DNA from: Stercorarius parasiticus
Lineage: Eukaryota > Chordata > Aves > Charadriiformes > Stercorariidae
Reading direction: 5' to 3'
Length of the DNA: 64,000 nt
NCBI GenBank assembly: GCA_013396915.1
Contig: VWZL01002055.1
Location: 320,040 to 384,039, forward strand
The position numbers were made by a program, and so were the translations under genes. Below, one piece after another: positions 1 through 12,846 of this stretch. The notes under the pieces were generated by a model. That model had not been told where the DNA came from. It saw nothing but the letters and a program-made list of their open reading frames with translations, and did not search any database. Positions within the stretch are counted from its first letter, which is position 1; every line of letters begins with the position of its first letter.

Positions 1-567
1 ACATGAACTCTTTACCTAAAAGACACGAAGCAATAGAAAAATGTAGAAATATGTGAGAGAAAACAAAACAAAAGGAAAGTTAATGAATTGCTTTCTATTA
101 TCATAGTTGTTTGTACTTTCTCTACTGACATTATAGTTTATTAAAGGTTTATTACTTTTTGAGCTACTCCAATAACAAGGATTTCCCCTCCCTCCCTTTC
201 TTCATAGAATGACTATCAGAATTATACACTTGTGGTTTGAGGAACAACATGACAATCGGTCCAAAGTAGCCCAACAGAATAGCCTAAAGCAGGAGAAAAG
301 CAGACTGCTTAGAGGAGCCTTCCTCTTCTTAATATTTTAAACACTGATGACTGTAGAATATTGAGCAGATACCACCTCTGTTCTTAGTCAGTATGAACCC
401 AACTTGAAATAGGACACGCAATTGGCCAAAATAAGTAACTTATTTTTATAGTTTAAATGACACATAGCTGTCCTAATTCTCATGTAAGTGAATTTTAACA
501 CCAAAATCACCATTTGCACTGATGATCAGGTACGGCACAAGTACAAGGAAACATAACGTCTTCACTT

Positions 568-568
568 N
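568..568. other. Ambiguous base (N)
   Basis: Single N within TTCACTTNATG. It is not at a homopolymer end, so it may mark a heterozygous or unresolved site in the assembly. Confidence 0.95.
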
Positions 569-1319
569 ATGAAAACGTTCCCATGGAAGTTTAATGGAGC
601 TACTCGTAAAAAACCTTTCAGAATTTGTAGTATAGATGGAACTGCAGATAAGATACCTGAGAAAACTAACGTTTACGCTTACAAAAAACCAGATTAATGC
701 AAATTTCAAAATTATAAAGATGAAAGAAGTGGTTATTAATTTCCTTTCCATTTTCTTTAATTATCACATTTTATAAAAAAGACCAGTTTTGTCTGAAAAG
801 GATGAAGTATCTGTAGTACAGAAAATTACACTCTAGCAGATCCTTAGTAATGGTCCTGTAGGTGGTCGACAATAATTTCCCAAATAACACCCAGGAATCT
901 GAATTTGAAAGCAAAAATACTCAGGCCTGTCTTAAAAACATTTTCTCTGTGTTTGCATCGCAGCATTACATATCAGCTCTCACAGAGTTTCACAGCAGCA
1001 GCAAAAGATCACATCTATTAATCTAAGTAGTTCAGGTATTTAAAAGAATACACTTATTCATAAAGCACATGTCCTGAGGGACACAGAAGGAAAATAAGGA
1101 GGATGCCTAGAAGCCAAAGTTGAAAATATTCTGTGTACAAGAGCTTTGAAAGTAACATCCTCTTGGTTTATGATACCTTTGACTCCTTAAAACTAGCAGA
1201 ATAGAAACAATTTGCCGTGACTTAAAGAATTCTAGGTAAAACTCATTATAGGTATTACTCATCCCTAAAAAATGGTTTCTTTGCTATTGCTATTACATGT
1301 ATACATACAAAAAGAACAC

Positions 1320-1339
1320 ACGTATATAGCTATATACGT
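1320..1339. repeat. 20-bp perfect palindrome
   Basis: ACGTATATAGCTATATACGT reads identically on both strands. Its centre is AGCT and the flanks (CA and AT) no longer pair. It could extrude as a small cruciform; no protein-binding role can be deduced. Confidence 0.95.
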
Positions 1340-2470
1340 ATATCTGAAGCAAGATGGATGTATTCTCCTCAACTAGAAAAGAGGAATATATATTAACATA
1401 TGTATATATTAATTTGTCTTAGTTCACATTGTTTGATTGGAAGTTGTCAAATAAAATGTTATGGTCAGAACATTTAATTTCTTTTATTTTATTTATTATT
1501 TGGATAGATTTCACTGTACTTAAGTCCTACAGGAGAAAGTATTAAGGTCACGTTTAAAGAGAGTACAAATTTAGGAACCTCTAAAGCTAATGAAAGAACA
1601 ATTGTGATTCTGTTTTTAAGAACAAGTTGTAATACTCAGCAACATTATGTGAGACTAAATAACAAAACCTAATAAATATTATAGAAACTTTTCTAAACTG
1701 AGATTACGCACTGTACTCACTACTTGCTTAGCTATACTTAGATTCAGCTACACATCTCTTGCTGTCAATAGGAACAATACACATTCAGCTTTCTGCAGAA
1801 GAGAGGAAAAAATATACATTTGAAGGAAATTTACCGGACCACCACTAGGCTTTTGAATTGGAGTGGCCTTTGGCCATCAAAACCATTAAAGAGTAATGTT
1901 AAAGCTTGCTGGAGACTGGAACTTTCAGGTCTACGTTCTGTCTCATATCAAACACAGATAAGTGGTCCCCTGTAATTTTTATGACTACGGTGTCAAAAGT
2001 CTTCCATCCAAATCGCAATAAATATTGTAATGAAGTCTGGAAGCAAGGCCATTTGTACTTGCTCGGGGCTGAGAATTAAGATAGCCTGTTTCTAGTTAGA
2101 CAGTCATTAGAAAGATCTAACATCCATGGTAAATGGTTTCCTGTTCTGAGTACTTAAAACTAGTTTTAGTAAAATTGACTTCCTGAACGATTTCTTGTAT
2201 CTTCTCCAATATATGAATTTGAATTTTGCACCTTTTTTAATGGTAAGTTCTTCACAGACTGTCCCATAAGTAAGTATGCTAACTTCAAATGAATTAAGAG
2301 CCTCATCCTGCAGGTAGCTCTCTATACTCACATAATTTTATGTTGATCCAAAGCAAGTTATATCAAAATACAGCACAATGCGGAAACATGTTACCTAAGA
2401 CTTTGGGGAAACGAAATGTGATATATCCTCCTTTACTTTCTCTAAAACAGAATGGGTGAAGATTTATCTT

Positions 2471-2480
2471 CCCCCCCCCC
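2471..2480. repeat. C10 homopolymer
   Basis: Ten consecutive C between TCTT and TTTC. Similar C runs stand at 50145-50154 and 53768-53778. Confidence 0.85.
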
Positions 2481-3937
2481 TTTCAATTTCACTCATTATT
2501 TCAAGTCACAGAGATAAATTACCATTACATTTGTTAAAAAAAATAACTGAATTTAGCTAAACAGGATTTACAGATGCATTTTCATTAAGATTTCAAACCT
2601 AGCCTCTCTGCTTATGAATTTCACTTAAACTTTTAGCTTAAACATTGAGAAAAAATGTGAGAATTGCCTATATCTAATATAATTAATTCAGAATGCAAAC
2701 ACATGCAGTTCCCATAATACTGTGAGATGATTCTTCTGAAAGATAGCATGGCAGATTTTTTCAATCAACTAAGCTTATTATGATTTTATACAAAAACATA
2801 AAACAAGATTAGCTGACAACAGTTACAGAGAATGAAGCTCTCTATATGAGAATGTATATTATAATTATTTGAAAACAAATTGAGAGTATTTGCTAGTCAG
2901 GTTGGTCAGATTGGCCAAATAAAAACGGTCACCTTGGAAAAACTTCTCCATCATCCTGTTAAAGACTGTAAGGCTTTGTGTAGATGGCTTACAAGTATTT
3001 TGATTCCTAATTCCCACAAAGTGCCTACAAATTCCCATTAAGATAGCTTCTGAGACACTATTTTGTGTAGGTTTGCACAGAACTATTTAAGAAAATGGAA
3101 TCAGACACGTTTGATTACAAGCAACACCCATAGTTCGATGTCTAAATACATTTGTGGATGAGCACCTAGGTGTCTATTGAGAATAAAAAAATGTTATAAT
3201 TAAAATAATAAACTCCCTTGGTCATCCCCAAATTGCCAAAATCACCTGTACCAGCTTTCTGCAAAATAAATCTTAACAGAATATTTCATGCATGTTAAAT
3301 CAGAAAACCTGAACATTAACTTTTCATTCATATGCTCTGAACACGCTGATGGACAATGCACTCAGTTCTGGACTTTGCATTTATGTGTATAGCATTCATC
3401 CACTGCAGTAAAGAAAAAAAAGTCTATAAGTAGTAAACACATCTCACTACTTATACTTCTATACTCGTTCAAATATAGATGGTGCATTTAAATCTGTGTT
3501 TGATAGAGTAAATATCCCTTTTTGTGTTCCTTGACAAACCCCATGAATTATTAATTTCTGCCATTGTATTCACTGAACAATTGTAATTGCAAGTAAATGC
3601 TGAAGTTAATGAAAAAATTAAGGAAAAGGGTTTCTTTATAAGAATTAATGAAACATTTCCACAAGGTCTTTTCATATACCAATAACATCTCGTAATTCTT
3701 TATGAAGCTGCACCTCCGTCTTCAAAGCTCATTAATTATAAAAAATGAACACTCGCCTATGAAAGGTTTTGGGTGCTATTTAAAATCCAAACACTGGTTG
3801 AGATAAGCACTTGGGAACATTCTTCATTAAATATGAATAGTTCACTGATGTCACTTTCACCTTAATCTTAATCTTTAACCTTTTATCAACAAATTGGCAT
3901 ATACTACTGCCTGGATAGTTAATTGTTTCTTTTTAAG

Positions 3938-4033
3938 TTTGGGGTGTGGTGGAGTTTTTTTGTTTGTTTGGGGTTTTTTTTGTTTTTTCTTTTGGGTTTT
4001 TGTTTGGTTGGCTGATTTTTTTTTTTTTTTTTT
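3938..4033. repeat. T/G-rich low-complexity tract ending in T18
   Basis: The plus strand is composed almost only of T and G: GTTTGGGGTGTGGTGGAGTT, then alternating T runs with GGGG, GGG and GG islands, ending in 18 consecutive T (4016-4033). On the minus strand this is an A run followed by CAACCAAACAAAAACCCAAA. The minus-strand lysine-rich open frame over it is an artefact of composition. Similar tracts recur at 11946, 28046, 51889 and 55239, and in the opposite orientation at 49243 and 39742. Confidence 0.9.
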
Positions 4034-4984
4034 AATTGCTGAAACTGCTGCTAAGATTTTACCGTAGACTGTAAGATGGTTGAAGAGTTCCTTTTCACTG
4101 ACAGTCGACAATGTACATGAAAGCACAAATGCAGCAGCTCATCCTTGACAGCCTTCTGACCTCAGAGGCTGTAATAGTGGCCAACGTGAAAAATTGAAAT
4201 ACTTAAAATTTTTATCAAGATAACCAGCAGATTTGAACTCTATGTCGTATGCCACTACAAGGAAGAATCACCTTCCCCTTTCCAAAGTTTTTGTCTCTGT
4301 AGAATAGCTGAAGCATTCTAACCAGCCAATCTGCTCTGCCAAGGCACCTTTGTGAAATGCCATACCCTAATATTACTTTGAATAAAACTAACATGATATT
4401 TGAGAAGTTTTTATTCTACGTAGCCATGATTGGATTTACAGCATGTAAAGAATTATTGTATCCCTTCATTTCTATTGTTAGTGGTACCTTTTCAAATATT
4501 CCTTGAATTATGTTATTCTCTTCCCCCCCATGTATATCTTTAAAATAAGAGATGTCTATCCACCAGTACAGTACTACAGAAGTTTCTTCTTCAGAACCTT
4601 CTAAAAAAAGCTGTTTTATCTTAGTTTGAGTTAGTTGAGGGGAAAAATACATCAACTGTGGTATCAGTGTTCTCCCATTCTGTAATTTTATATGAGCACA
4701 ACATAATTACAAAAAAGTACTAGTGATGAATGTGCACAGGATCATTGCTAAATTCTTCAGAGCTGTGGGTATTAAAATACCATGTTATACATACTTCGTT
4801 TGAGAAATACACGTATCTTATATAGATGTCTACCTATATTGAGATGGACATATTTTGTGTACTTACATATTAATAAAACCTAATAAATTATTACTGGTGA
4901 CAGCCAGAAGCTTGAATATCGGTCTGCTTGAAAGTACATAAATTGCTCAGGCAATCATCTTCTGCTAGAACTAGGAAAACTAAA

Positions 4985-5006
4985 ACACATACACACACAC
5001 CCCCCC
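4985..5006. repeat. Short (CA)n-(C)n microsatellite
   Basis: ACACATACACACACAC is followed by a run of seven C. It is a short imperfect dinucleotide repeat grading into poly-C. Confidence 0.8.
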
Positions 5007-5898
5007 ATTGTTTGCAGCTATGTAACTGAAAAGAGGTTGGCTTAATCTGAAGGTAATATATGCCTTTATTTCTCATCAAGTGAATTCATATGGACTTCAT
5101 GTGCTCTTATTTCAGAGAAATACACCTGCTGTGGGATACTTCCAGTTATGTTAGTGATCTATGATGAAGATTAGACATAATTATGTTGGTAGGATATGCT
5201 GTAAATGACAATCAATGAGCATGCCAGTTTTCTTCTAGATGACAATTAGTCAGAGACGAAGAGAGCCACGGAACTGTAAACAGTGCCCTCATTTTAGTTG
5301 ATGATTCAGTGGTTTGTATTTTAGGATTTTTACATTTTTGCCTCACGCAATCACATCAACTCCCATTACCAAATAAGGAGATGCATTAACAAACTTGCAA
5401 AGAACCGTCTCTTACTTTCGTAGTTCTTTCAGGATGAATACTATTAAAAATATGATTAAATTGCTTCAAGGAATGTGTGTTGTAAAAGAATAACTAGGCA
5501 ACTCTCCTAGAAATCCTGTGTCTAAACCAAGTTTAATATATCCCTGAGAAATGGACCAGCTTTATTCAAGAATACTTAGACACCACACTCAAAGTTATCG
5601 TAAATCCTTCTAAAATACATGTCAACCATTTGTTGGTACTTGAATCATGGAGAAAACACCACACATTAAATTGCTACCAGTAAAAAATTATGCTTTTTTC
5701 TCAGTGTTTAATAGAAAAAAAGAAAACTTTCCACTTTTTTTCCAGACTACCATTTTACTTTGGTACACTCTAATTAAAAAAAGGAATATAGAATACAGAT
5801 TCTGTATTAGTAAGAGGAAATGTGTAGTTTCTCACCCAGTTGTATATATCTTCAACTGTCTGTAGATCTGAACTCACATTTTAGACCACTACACATCT

Positions 5899-5949
5899 AG
5901 AATCATAGAATCATTTAGGTTGGAAAAGACCTTTAAGATCATCAACCAT
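5899..5949 (-). mobile_element. CR1 retrotransposon, short 3' tail fragment
   Basis: The plus strand reads AGAATCATAGAATCATTTAG followed by GTTGGAAAAGACCTTTAAGA, the reverse complement of the end of a CR1 LINE 3' UTR, with two terminal ATTCTATGA-type units. Only about 50 bp remain, so the copy is strongly 5'-truncated, as is usual for CR1. After 'GATCATC' the match appears to skip about 6 nt of the remembered consensus before 'AACCATA', then ends. No target-site duplication is evident, which is normal for CR1. It has no coding capacity. Assignment to the CR1 family is firm; the subfamily is not. Confidence 0.9.
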
Positions 5950-8770
5950 AAATATGAAATCACTTGGTTGTAAATTCAAACTTCAAGCGCACGTTATAAA
6001 TTAATTTTTATATGTATCTGTTTGAATCAGGCCAGCGTAGAAGAAATGCAGGATGGAAACGTTCTCCACATGGTTTTTTTCCAAGTCAGATTCAAATTTT
6101 GTTCTGGTTTGTGCAGAAGACTGGTTTATGGCGATTCTAGCTAATGGTGGTTTAAAGCCAGAAGTCTCACTCCAGACATTCTCCCAGAGAAGCAGTACAT
6201 GAAGGCTAGATTTCGTTAGGACAGCAAAGAGGAGACACAAATTGTTCCATGTGAAGCAAAGCATTTCTACACATTTTCAATGCAGTGCATTTTATTCTTA
6301 GTTGTAGAAGGGATGCTTCCTGACTCTTGAATAGGTAAGATGTTGACAGCATGCACAGAATTCCACCTAAGCAGAGATGTAAGACTGTGGTGGCAACAAC
6401 AACAAATTTTATACGCAGAAAGCTGTCTTACACAGAAAAGCTAACTGGAATCTCTGTTATTCCACGTCTGTCTCTTTCTAAGAGGACAAAGATCACATTT
6501 CAAGCAGAGCTATTACGGCAACAAGGCACATCATCAGATGTTATACTCACTATTAGCCGTTGACAGAGGCAGAAACTATGCAACTTTTCGTAACACTGAC
6601 AGAAGTGACAGAAGCTACAATACAAAAGGCTTTAGTCAGACAGACAAGCTTGTTTGGAAGTGTCCAAAAACCCCAAAGAATGAATGGGTCTGATCATGAA
6701 AGTAGGATTAAGAACTATATTTGGACCTAATTTAAGTAGGTGGGCAGTCATAGACAAAGGTATTTGCCTGCTTAGAAAGGCTACATTTCTGTTTAGAAAG
6801 TCTACCCTGAAAGTTAAGTATCCCTTATAAAATCCAAGCACCTAATACATTCTGTATAGAAACAAGAATTTCTTCATCTGAGAGCAGTTTCCAACTGAAG
6901 TAAGTATCTGCTTGAAAACTTCAACAGCTTTTATAATACTGTTTGCATGAGTAAAAATTCTTAAATAAAATAAAATAACCAAGTAAAAAGTGTATATTGT
7001 ATTTACAAGTCATCAACAGGCATCATTGCTTGCTATTATAATTCAAGGACAATCAATGCTATATTATTTTCATTAATAAAAAATGAGTCAATAGGCACAA
7101 ACTTTTAATATAAGCCTAATTATGAGTGTCTCTTTGCATGAAACTAAACATATTGAAAATGTTGACATTGGAGATGTGCCCTTGAACCAAAAGCCAAGTA
7201 TAAGTCAATAATCTATTATGATTTTCATTTTGCAGAAGTAGTGCCATTATTTCAAAAGGTCTCAAAAATCAATTTAGCATTTAGTATATCTGTGTAATAA
7301 TGACATCCTAATTAAAAATCCCAATCTGAATAGCACAAAGGATAATGTTTAATCTCTAATCAATGAGCACTGAGAGAAGAAGTTATAGGTGCAATAACCT
7401 TTCTTAATGAGGTTTACTGTTTTTTCAGAGATTACATATTCCTTCATATTTCTGATAGCCACTCTTAGGCTCTGAACACATACGCATGCAGACATTCTCC
7501 AACTAAAATCTCCAACTACAACTAAAATAAATATGATCACAAGTTATTTAGAGATAAATAATGAAGAAGAAAAATATATCTTTGGCTATTTATAGATTAA
7601 GCTCCTATTAGTACGTAGGGAACTTCACTGGTAATTTTTTAACACAGAAGATGTCCACACTGACAAGCCACCCCAAATTTAATGTGATTACTTACATATC
7701 CCTACACCCCTCTCAAGCTATTTATAGGACAAAATGTATATGAGATTCTCCCTATTTATTAGTAAAGGTGGCATTATATTTGAGAATTATTTCTCAATTT
7801 TTAAAAAAGAATCCTTTCATTTCACAATTACACTTATTAATTTGAGACTGCAGATTCTAAATAGCTACCAAAAAAAAAAATTCTGCATAAAATTTCTCAC
7901 ATGGCAATGAATACCTTTCCTTACAAGTGTTCATCAGTGCACTGGATAGCTACTCAATTACCTGTGTGTCAAATGATTATCTGAGAGCTCAATTTCATCT
8001 CCATTACCCTTCCTCCACCTCATATTTCAGTTATATATTCTACTGAAGTGTTAACACATCTTTGAACCTGCTATTTCTTCAGTTAATTTCCCACTAAGAG
8101 GTGCTGGAGTAACAGATGTCATAATTATTCAATTATTATGCTTGTTTTACATTCATTCTTTCAAGGCTTTGTATAAGATGGGTCCACTGGACATTAATTT
8201 CAGGAGCAGTGCAATCTAATACCACTACAGCCTGCTGTAGCCCTCCTCATATGTGAGTAAACGAAGTCTAATCTATGAGACTATTGCAGAGGTCTGTCAA
8301 CTTTTTGTCTTTTAAATGCTCAGGTTGGTTCAAAACCAGGAAATTTACGTATATGGCTACATTTTTTATTCTGTGGCTTTCTGTTACTTTCGAGGAGTGC
8401 GCTGATCGCTATCAAGCATTATAATTTTTTTAAAATAATTAAACAAAATGCAACAACAAACAAGTTGCAAAGTAGTCTGTTTAGTATGTTATTAACAAGC
8501 TTTATTAGCAGGTTATTTGAGACTCATTGTCCATACAAGCTGAAAGATCACTCACGATAACCTCTCCGTGCAACTGAAACAGTGGAAAATTGTTCCCAAC
8601 AGTTTAAAATTACTTTAAAACAGACCTGTGCTACTGAACACACCAGTAACATGGTAACACAGTTAATGAGAGCTCACAGAACCCTAAAACTGAGAATAAA
8701 GACCTTCATGCTATATTTCCATGAGTACTACCGCACAACTAGCATTGCATGGAGATATACATATGGAGAT

Positions 8771-8813
8771 GGGAGGAGGAGGAAGGAAAGAAAAAAAAAA
8801 AAAAAAGAGGAAA
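8771..8813. repeat. 43-bp homopurine tract
   Basis: The plus strand is uninterrupted purine: GGGAGGAGGAGGAAGGAAAG, A16, GAGGAAA. Homopurine/homopyrimidine tracts of this kind can adopt triplex (H-DNA) structures. The Glu/Lys/Arg-rich open frame across it (8582-8887) is composition-driven. Confidence 0.85.
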
Positions 8814-11636
8814 CCATAACCAGTTGGCATAAGACCTTTTCTGTATCAACCACTGAGAAAGATGCAATAGTGTTTATAGGCCTTTAAGAACTTTGGGGAA
8901 AAAAAAAACCCACGCTTACTGCAACATGGAAAATATATCTATATAGTAATCACTTCAATCAAAACAAACAATGCACATATTTTAAATTCAATGTACCACT
9001 GATCTGCATACCTAATTTTCTGCTTTAAACGCACACCAGGTCCCTGACCCTATCCTCAAGGTCACTGAAAATCTTTGACATTTTAGGATTTTTTGTTAAC
9101 GTTCTAAAACATGGGAAGTCACATGTAGTAAAGAACAGGAATAAGGGATTTCTTATAGAAAAGGAAAGCAACATTAGTCTCCAGACTGCAGATGCAACAG
9201 GATGCCAAATAGACCAAAAGCTCCTAGTTGAGGTTTGGAATAGATCTTCTCCCTCCTTCCTTCCCCTCTACCAACAAGACACTATTCTCAATATGTGCAT
9301 ACATATGCATTGTGTCTTGTTCTTATTTTCTAAAACACTGATTAACTTCTATATGCAAGAAGCCTTTATGTATCAGAAATGACTATTTTTATATGCTATA
9401 CCCTCAGGGTGTAGTACAGTATAATCTATACTTATGTGCTTTTTCATGTAAAGTGCTTGTAGCCAAAATGTGAGAGCAGCTATGAGAAAATTAAATAGAA
9501 TAAGAGCTGCCATGTGCTCCACAATTAAAGGAAACGCTAAGTAGCAGCAATGGGAATTAAACAGGACACTGTGTTATGCCAAATACCAAATGTGAAACCA
9601 AAATATCTGCCAAGCCTTTCCTATTTGTTACAATTTTTCCATATTTAGGTAAATTCATGTAATTATGTACCCTGCAGGGGTAATGGGACTGTGCTTTAGT
9701 CCTTTTGCAGCATATGCTGTTGGCACAGATATCCTCTTTGAGGGGAAAAAAACCCAACTTGGCCAAGACTATATATGTTGATTTTATATTGGCATCCTGA
9801 CTGTGCCTAACAGCTGGTCCTAAATGTAATGAAACTGTGCTGGATTTATTCAGTTAAACAACTTTGCAGACTCTTTAAGTGTATGTATTTCTTATAGCTC
9901 CCTACGCTTTTGAATCTGCTTTCATCAGAGCACCAACAGTTGCACTATTTTTGTTAACATTTGAAATGTATCTGTGAGCCACATAATAGCTATATTTAGG
10001 ATTTATTTTCTTCTTACACTCTATGACCTCGGTTTTAGACAACAGTGACCACACCCACGAATCTCTCATGACTTTTTCAGATAACAGAAGGTGTGAAAAG
10101 AACATGTTCCTGCCTGGTATTTTTTCCACAATCGCTAAAGTGTTCAACGGTTTTACAAGCACTAAGACGTTCAAAACTTTTTCCTTTTTTTGTGCGTGAA
10201 AGACACTGTGGAAAAGGCACCGCTTTATTTTTATTTTTTTTTATAGATGCATACTGGGTGATATTGTTGGAAGTACTGCAACACCTATGTGAAATATTTT
10301 CCGTGACAGAGGGAATACAGATGCAGCACACCAACTATATTCCACAGATAAGTCAAGCCACCTCCAGCCAGAGAAACCCACCATTACAACATGTCTGCTA
10401 TTCCAAGAAAAGTGTTGATACGCACAAATGCTGGAATAAGCTCAATATTTAGAAGTACCTTGAAGGCAGTAGCAGCTATTGAAAGTGAAGACAGATTCTA
10501 AACGGCTGTCTCATAGATCACAAGCAATGACATCCTGCAAACACATGAACGTATCTAGAAAGCAGCAGAACAGTCATGAGGCAAAGTTTAAATATAGTAA
10601 GATCACACGAAGTGCAGCATCATCATTGTGAATAATTTTTAAAATAACAATTTATTCATATAACTATTTATGTTAGTATACATTTTTGTCATCTATAAAC
10701 AAAAAATTTCAAATTACAAGTTCTAAATGCATAAAAACGATATTCAAGAACACACCAATATCTGTATCTCAGTCTAAAATGGGAGTTATTGAAACATCAA
10801 TAGAAGAAGGTAATGCTAGATCCCATTATAAGGATAGAAATCTCACTTTTCAAAAGGTTCTAATGCTCCAGTTATCTATCAACACTATCTTATTTGTACA
10901 CCCAGCGTATGATTTCCAGTCCTTTAAAAGGAGAATTATCACTGCCCAAGTAAAAGAGACTGAGAAGTTTGCTAATGCTTTTCAAGGGCACTGCCATTGT
11001 CTGTACAGGTGTGCCCACATTACATACATGGGAAAGTCTCACATTTCTAAGAAAGAAAGCCTCTTGTAAGGTTTGATCTCCTGCATAATGCAGACCACCT
11101 AACCTCCCTGGATAGGATTTTTAGTAGAATTTTTTATTTTTATTTTTTGAAAGACTAATCTTCATGGTAGGTCCTGACATAAGTTATACCTTGTTGGCTT
11201 CCTCTAATACGTTCAGACAACACTGTTATTCAATCTGACATTCTAGTCTCCTGAACAAATTAAGGGAAGAAAGCAGTTGAACAATAGAATACAAATATTT
11301 ATTTCCCTCAAAATAGTGAGATTAAAGTGCATTAACCAGCTCCCCCTGTCACCACTCCATACAAGGAAAACTGAGCTGGGCCAAAGATGCAGATAGCCTA
11401 GATTCACCTCTGCACCACACAAACCTTTACATGATTTGGAGCGTTAAGACACAAGTCAGCCTTTATTTCACGTGAGGCAAACCCACACTTCCGAATACCT
11501 CATGTTCTTCAAAGGATAATGACATTCACAGAAATCCTATCTTCTAAAATGATTTTATGTTACAAGTTCCTCTTTATAAAGATGCCAGCTATCTTAACTA
11601 GCTGAGCAGTTTTAGAGCATTTTACAGTAATTACAA

Positions 11637-11669
11637 TAGCAGTGGATGACCCGCAGTAGCAGTGGATGA
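11637..11669. repeat. Short direct repeat, period 20
   Basis: TAGCAGTGGATGA is present at 11637-11649 and again at 11657-11669, separated by CCCGCAG. Confidence 0.88.
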
Positions 11670-11945
11670 TCACATGCAGCATTTATCAGTAGTCTGCTAC
11701 AAAACTTTCAGATTTAATAGATAACTAAAGTCTTTTAAATCCCTCCATCAAACTCAACAGCCTCCAGATTAGAGATTACAGATTGTATAAAATGACAGTT
11801 TTGGTGACTCAAGATACTGATCTAAGCAACACCACCTGATTTACATTACGTACCTTCTCCTTAAATGTCTGTAACAGTAAAAATATACCAAAACCATAGG
11901 TAAACAAAAATATTTGCTTTCCAAAGCAGATACAGAAATTAGTCT

Positions 11946-11987
11946 GGGGTTTTATTTTTGGGTTTTTTTTTTTTGTTTTTGTTTTTA
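11946..11987. repeat. Short T/G-rich tract
   Basis: GGGGTTTTATTTTTGGG is followed by T12, G, T5, G and T5. It has the same composition as the larger T/G tracts, without a terminal long pure run. Confidence 0.8.
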
Positions 11988-12379
11988 AATTTATGAGTAA
12001 CTCAAGGTTGTAATTTAACTAGTACAGCTTCTTTTATTTGATGAGTAAGGAAAAGTAAGAATAAGTACAGGAGTACTTTGCTTGTTTCAAAGGAGAATAA
12101 ACTTGTTTATAAGTCTTTCATCGGTGCTTTTAAAGACAGCAAATCTGGTGTGAACTTTGTTTAAGAGTACTAGAATGAGAAAACAAGACTTTGAAGAATT
12201 AAGAAAAAACCAAAAGTTTGGAAAGATTTATCAGAAGTACAGGAGGTCCTTACCTCTTGCACTAGCAAATGACACTAATACAACATTTATTTTAAGAGAA
12301 ATATGAAACAGGTTGTATGTTCATAATTCATAAAGATTTTAATATATAGTTATTTTTTTTAAATATATGTGTGTGTCTG

Positions 12380-12399
12380 TGCATATATTTATATATGCA
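12380..12399. repeat. Near-perfect palindrome, 9-bp arms
   Basis: TGCATATAT (12380-12388), TT, ATATATGCA (12391-12399). It follows a short GT-rich stretch (TATGTGTGTGTCTG). Confidence 0.9.
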
Positions 12400-12503
12400 G
12401 ACTACATTGTAAATGAGCAAAGTCTGTACCTTCCTAACCAGAACTGCTCACACTCACAATCTTTATGGCTGCACAGTGGAAGTACTATAATTCCTTGTAT
12501 AAC

Positions 12504-12534
12504 TACTGTATTACAGTTGTCTGGTAATACAGTA
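12504..12534. repeat. Hairpin: 11-bp perfect stem, 9-nt loop
   Basis: TACTGTATTAC (12504-12514) is the exact reverse complement of GTAATACAGTA (12524-12534), separated by AGTTGTCTG. Outside the 11 bp the pairing fails immediately, so the stem is too short for a microRNA precursor. Confidence 0.93.
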
Positions 12535-12652
12535 TAAAATCCCTTTTTCTCTATCTAATAGTATATTGACTCATATCGGAGACAAGTGTTCTATATCTTT
12601 TATAAAGATTCATAGTTTTAGCTTACTCTGTAAATTGTTTGGCTTTGAACCC

Positions 12653-12846
12653 CACCCCCCACCCCCCATTTTTTTACAAAAGCTGCTTCTATTATTAATC
12701 TTCAGTGGAAACATTTTTAATGTGAGTTCTGGTAGGAGCAACTATTCATTTAAATTAATATGGTATTTCTACCTATACACAGCATTCAAAGAATTTATCT
12801 GAAAAAGTATTTCAATTGTGCCATAAATTGGAGGGGGTGGGGGGTG
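12653..12846. repeat. C-rich/G-rich 14-bp inverted repeat
   Basis: CACCCCCCACCCCC (12653-12666) and GGGGGTGGGGGGTG (12833-12846) are exact reverse complements separated by 166 bp of AT-rich DNA. Both arms continue into further C or G (left arm CCCCACCCCCCACCCCCC). Each arm could also form its own structure, an i-motif or G-rich fold. Confidence 0.9.

Larger units (their letters stand above)
1..5898. other. AT-rich non-coding DNA, no gene recognised
   Basis: Both strands carry only short open frames (longest about 92 codons on the minus strand at 473-751, interrupted by the N at 568), with no recognisable domain. Identifiable content is limited to the palindrome at 1320, poly-C at 2471, the T/G tract at 3938 and the CA/C microsatellite at 4985. 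The word AGTGGCCTTTGGCCATC (1862-1878) recurs at 42874. No transposon was recognised before 5899. Confidence 0.85.
5950..12649. other. AT-rich non-coding DNA, no gene recognised
   Basis: Unique-looking sequence. The two longest open frames (10093-10452 and 10686-11069, both plus) have no family resemblance and are not flanked by convincing splice sites. The only definable features are the purine tract at 8771, the period-20 repeat at 11637, the T/G tract at 11946 and the small palindromes at 12380 and 12504. Confidence 0.85.

Noticed and set aside
10093..11069. Two plus-strand open frames of 119 and 127 codons
   Set aside because: The composition is that of translated AT-rich DNA (rich in Lys, Ile, Ser, Phe), with no recognisable motif, a minus-strand open frame also covers part of the region, and there are no convincing splice signals.
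12504..12534. Resemblance to a miR-200/429 hairpin (TGTCTGGTAAT word)
   Set aside because: The seed TAATACTG is not at the start of the arm, the stem is only 11 bp and pairing stops immediately outside it.
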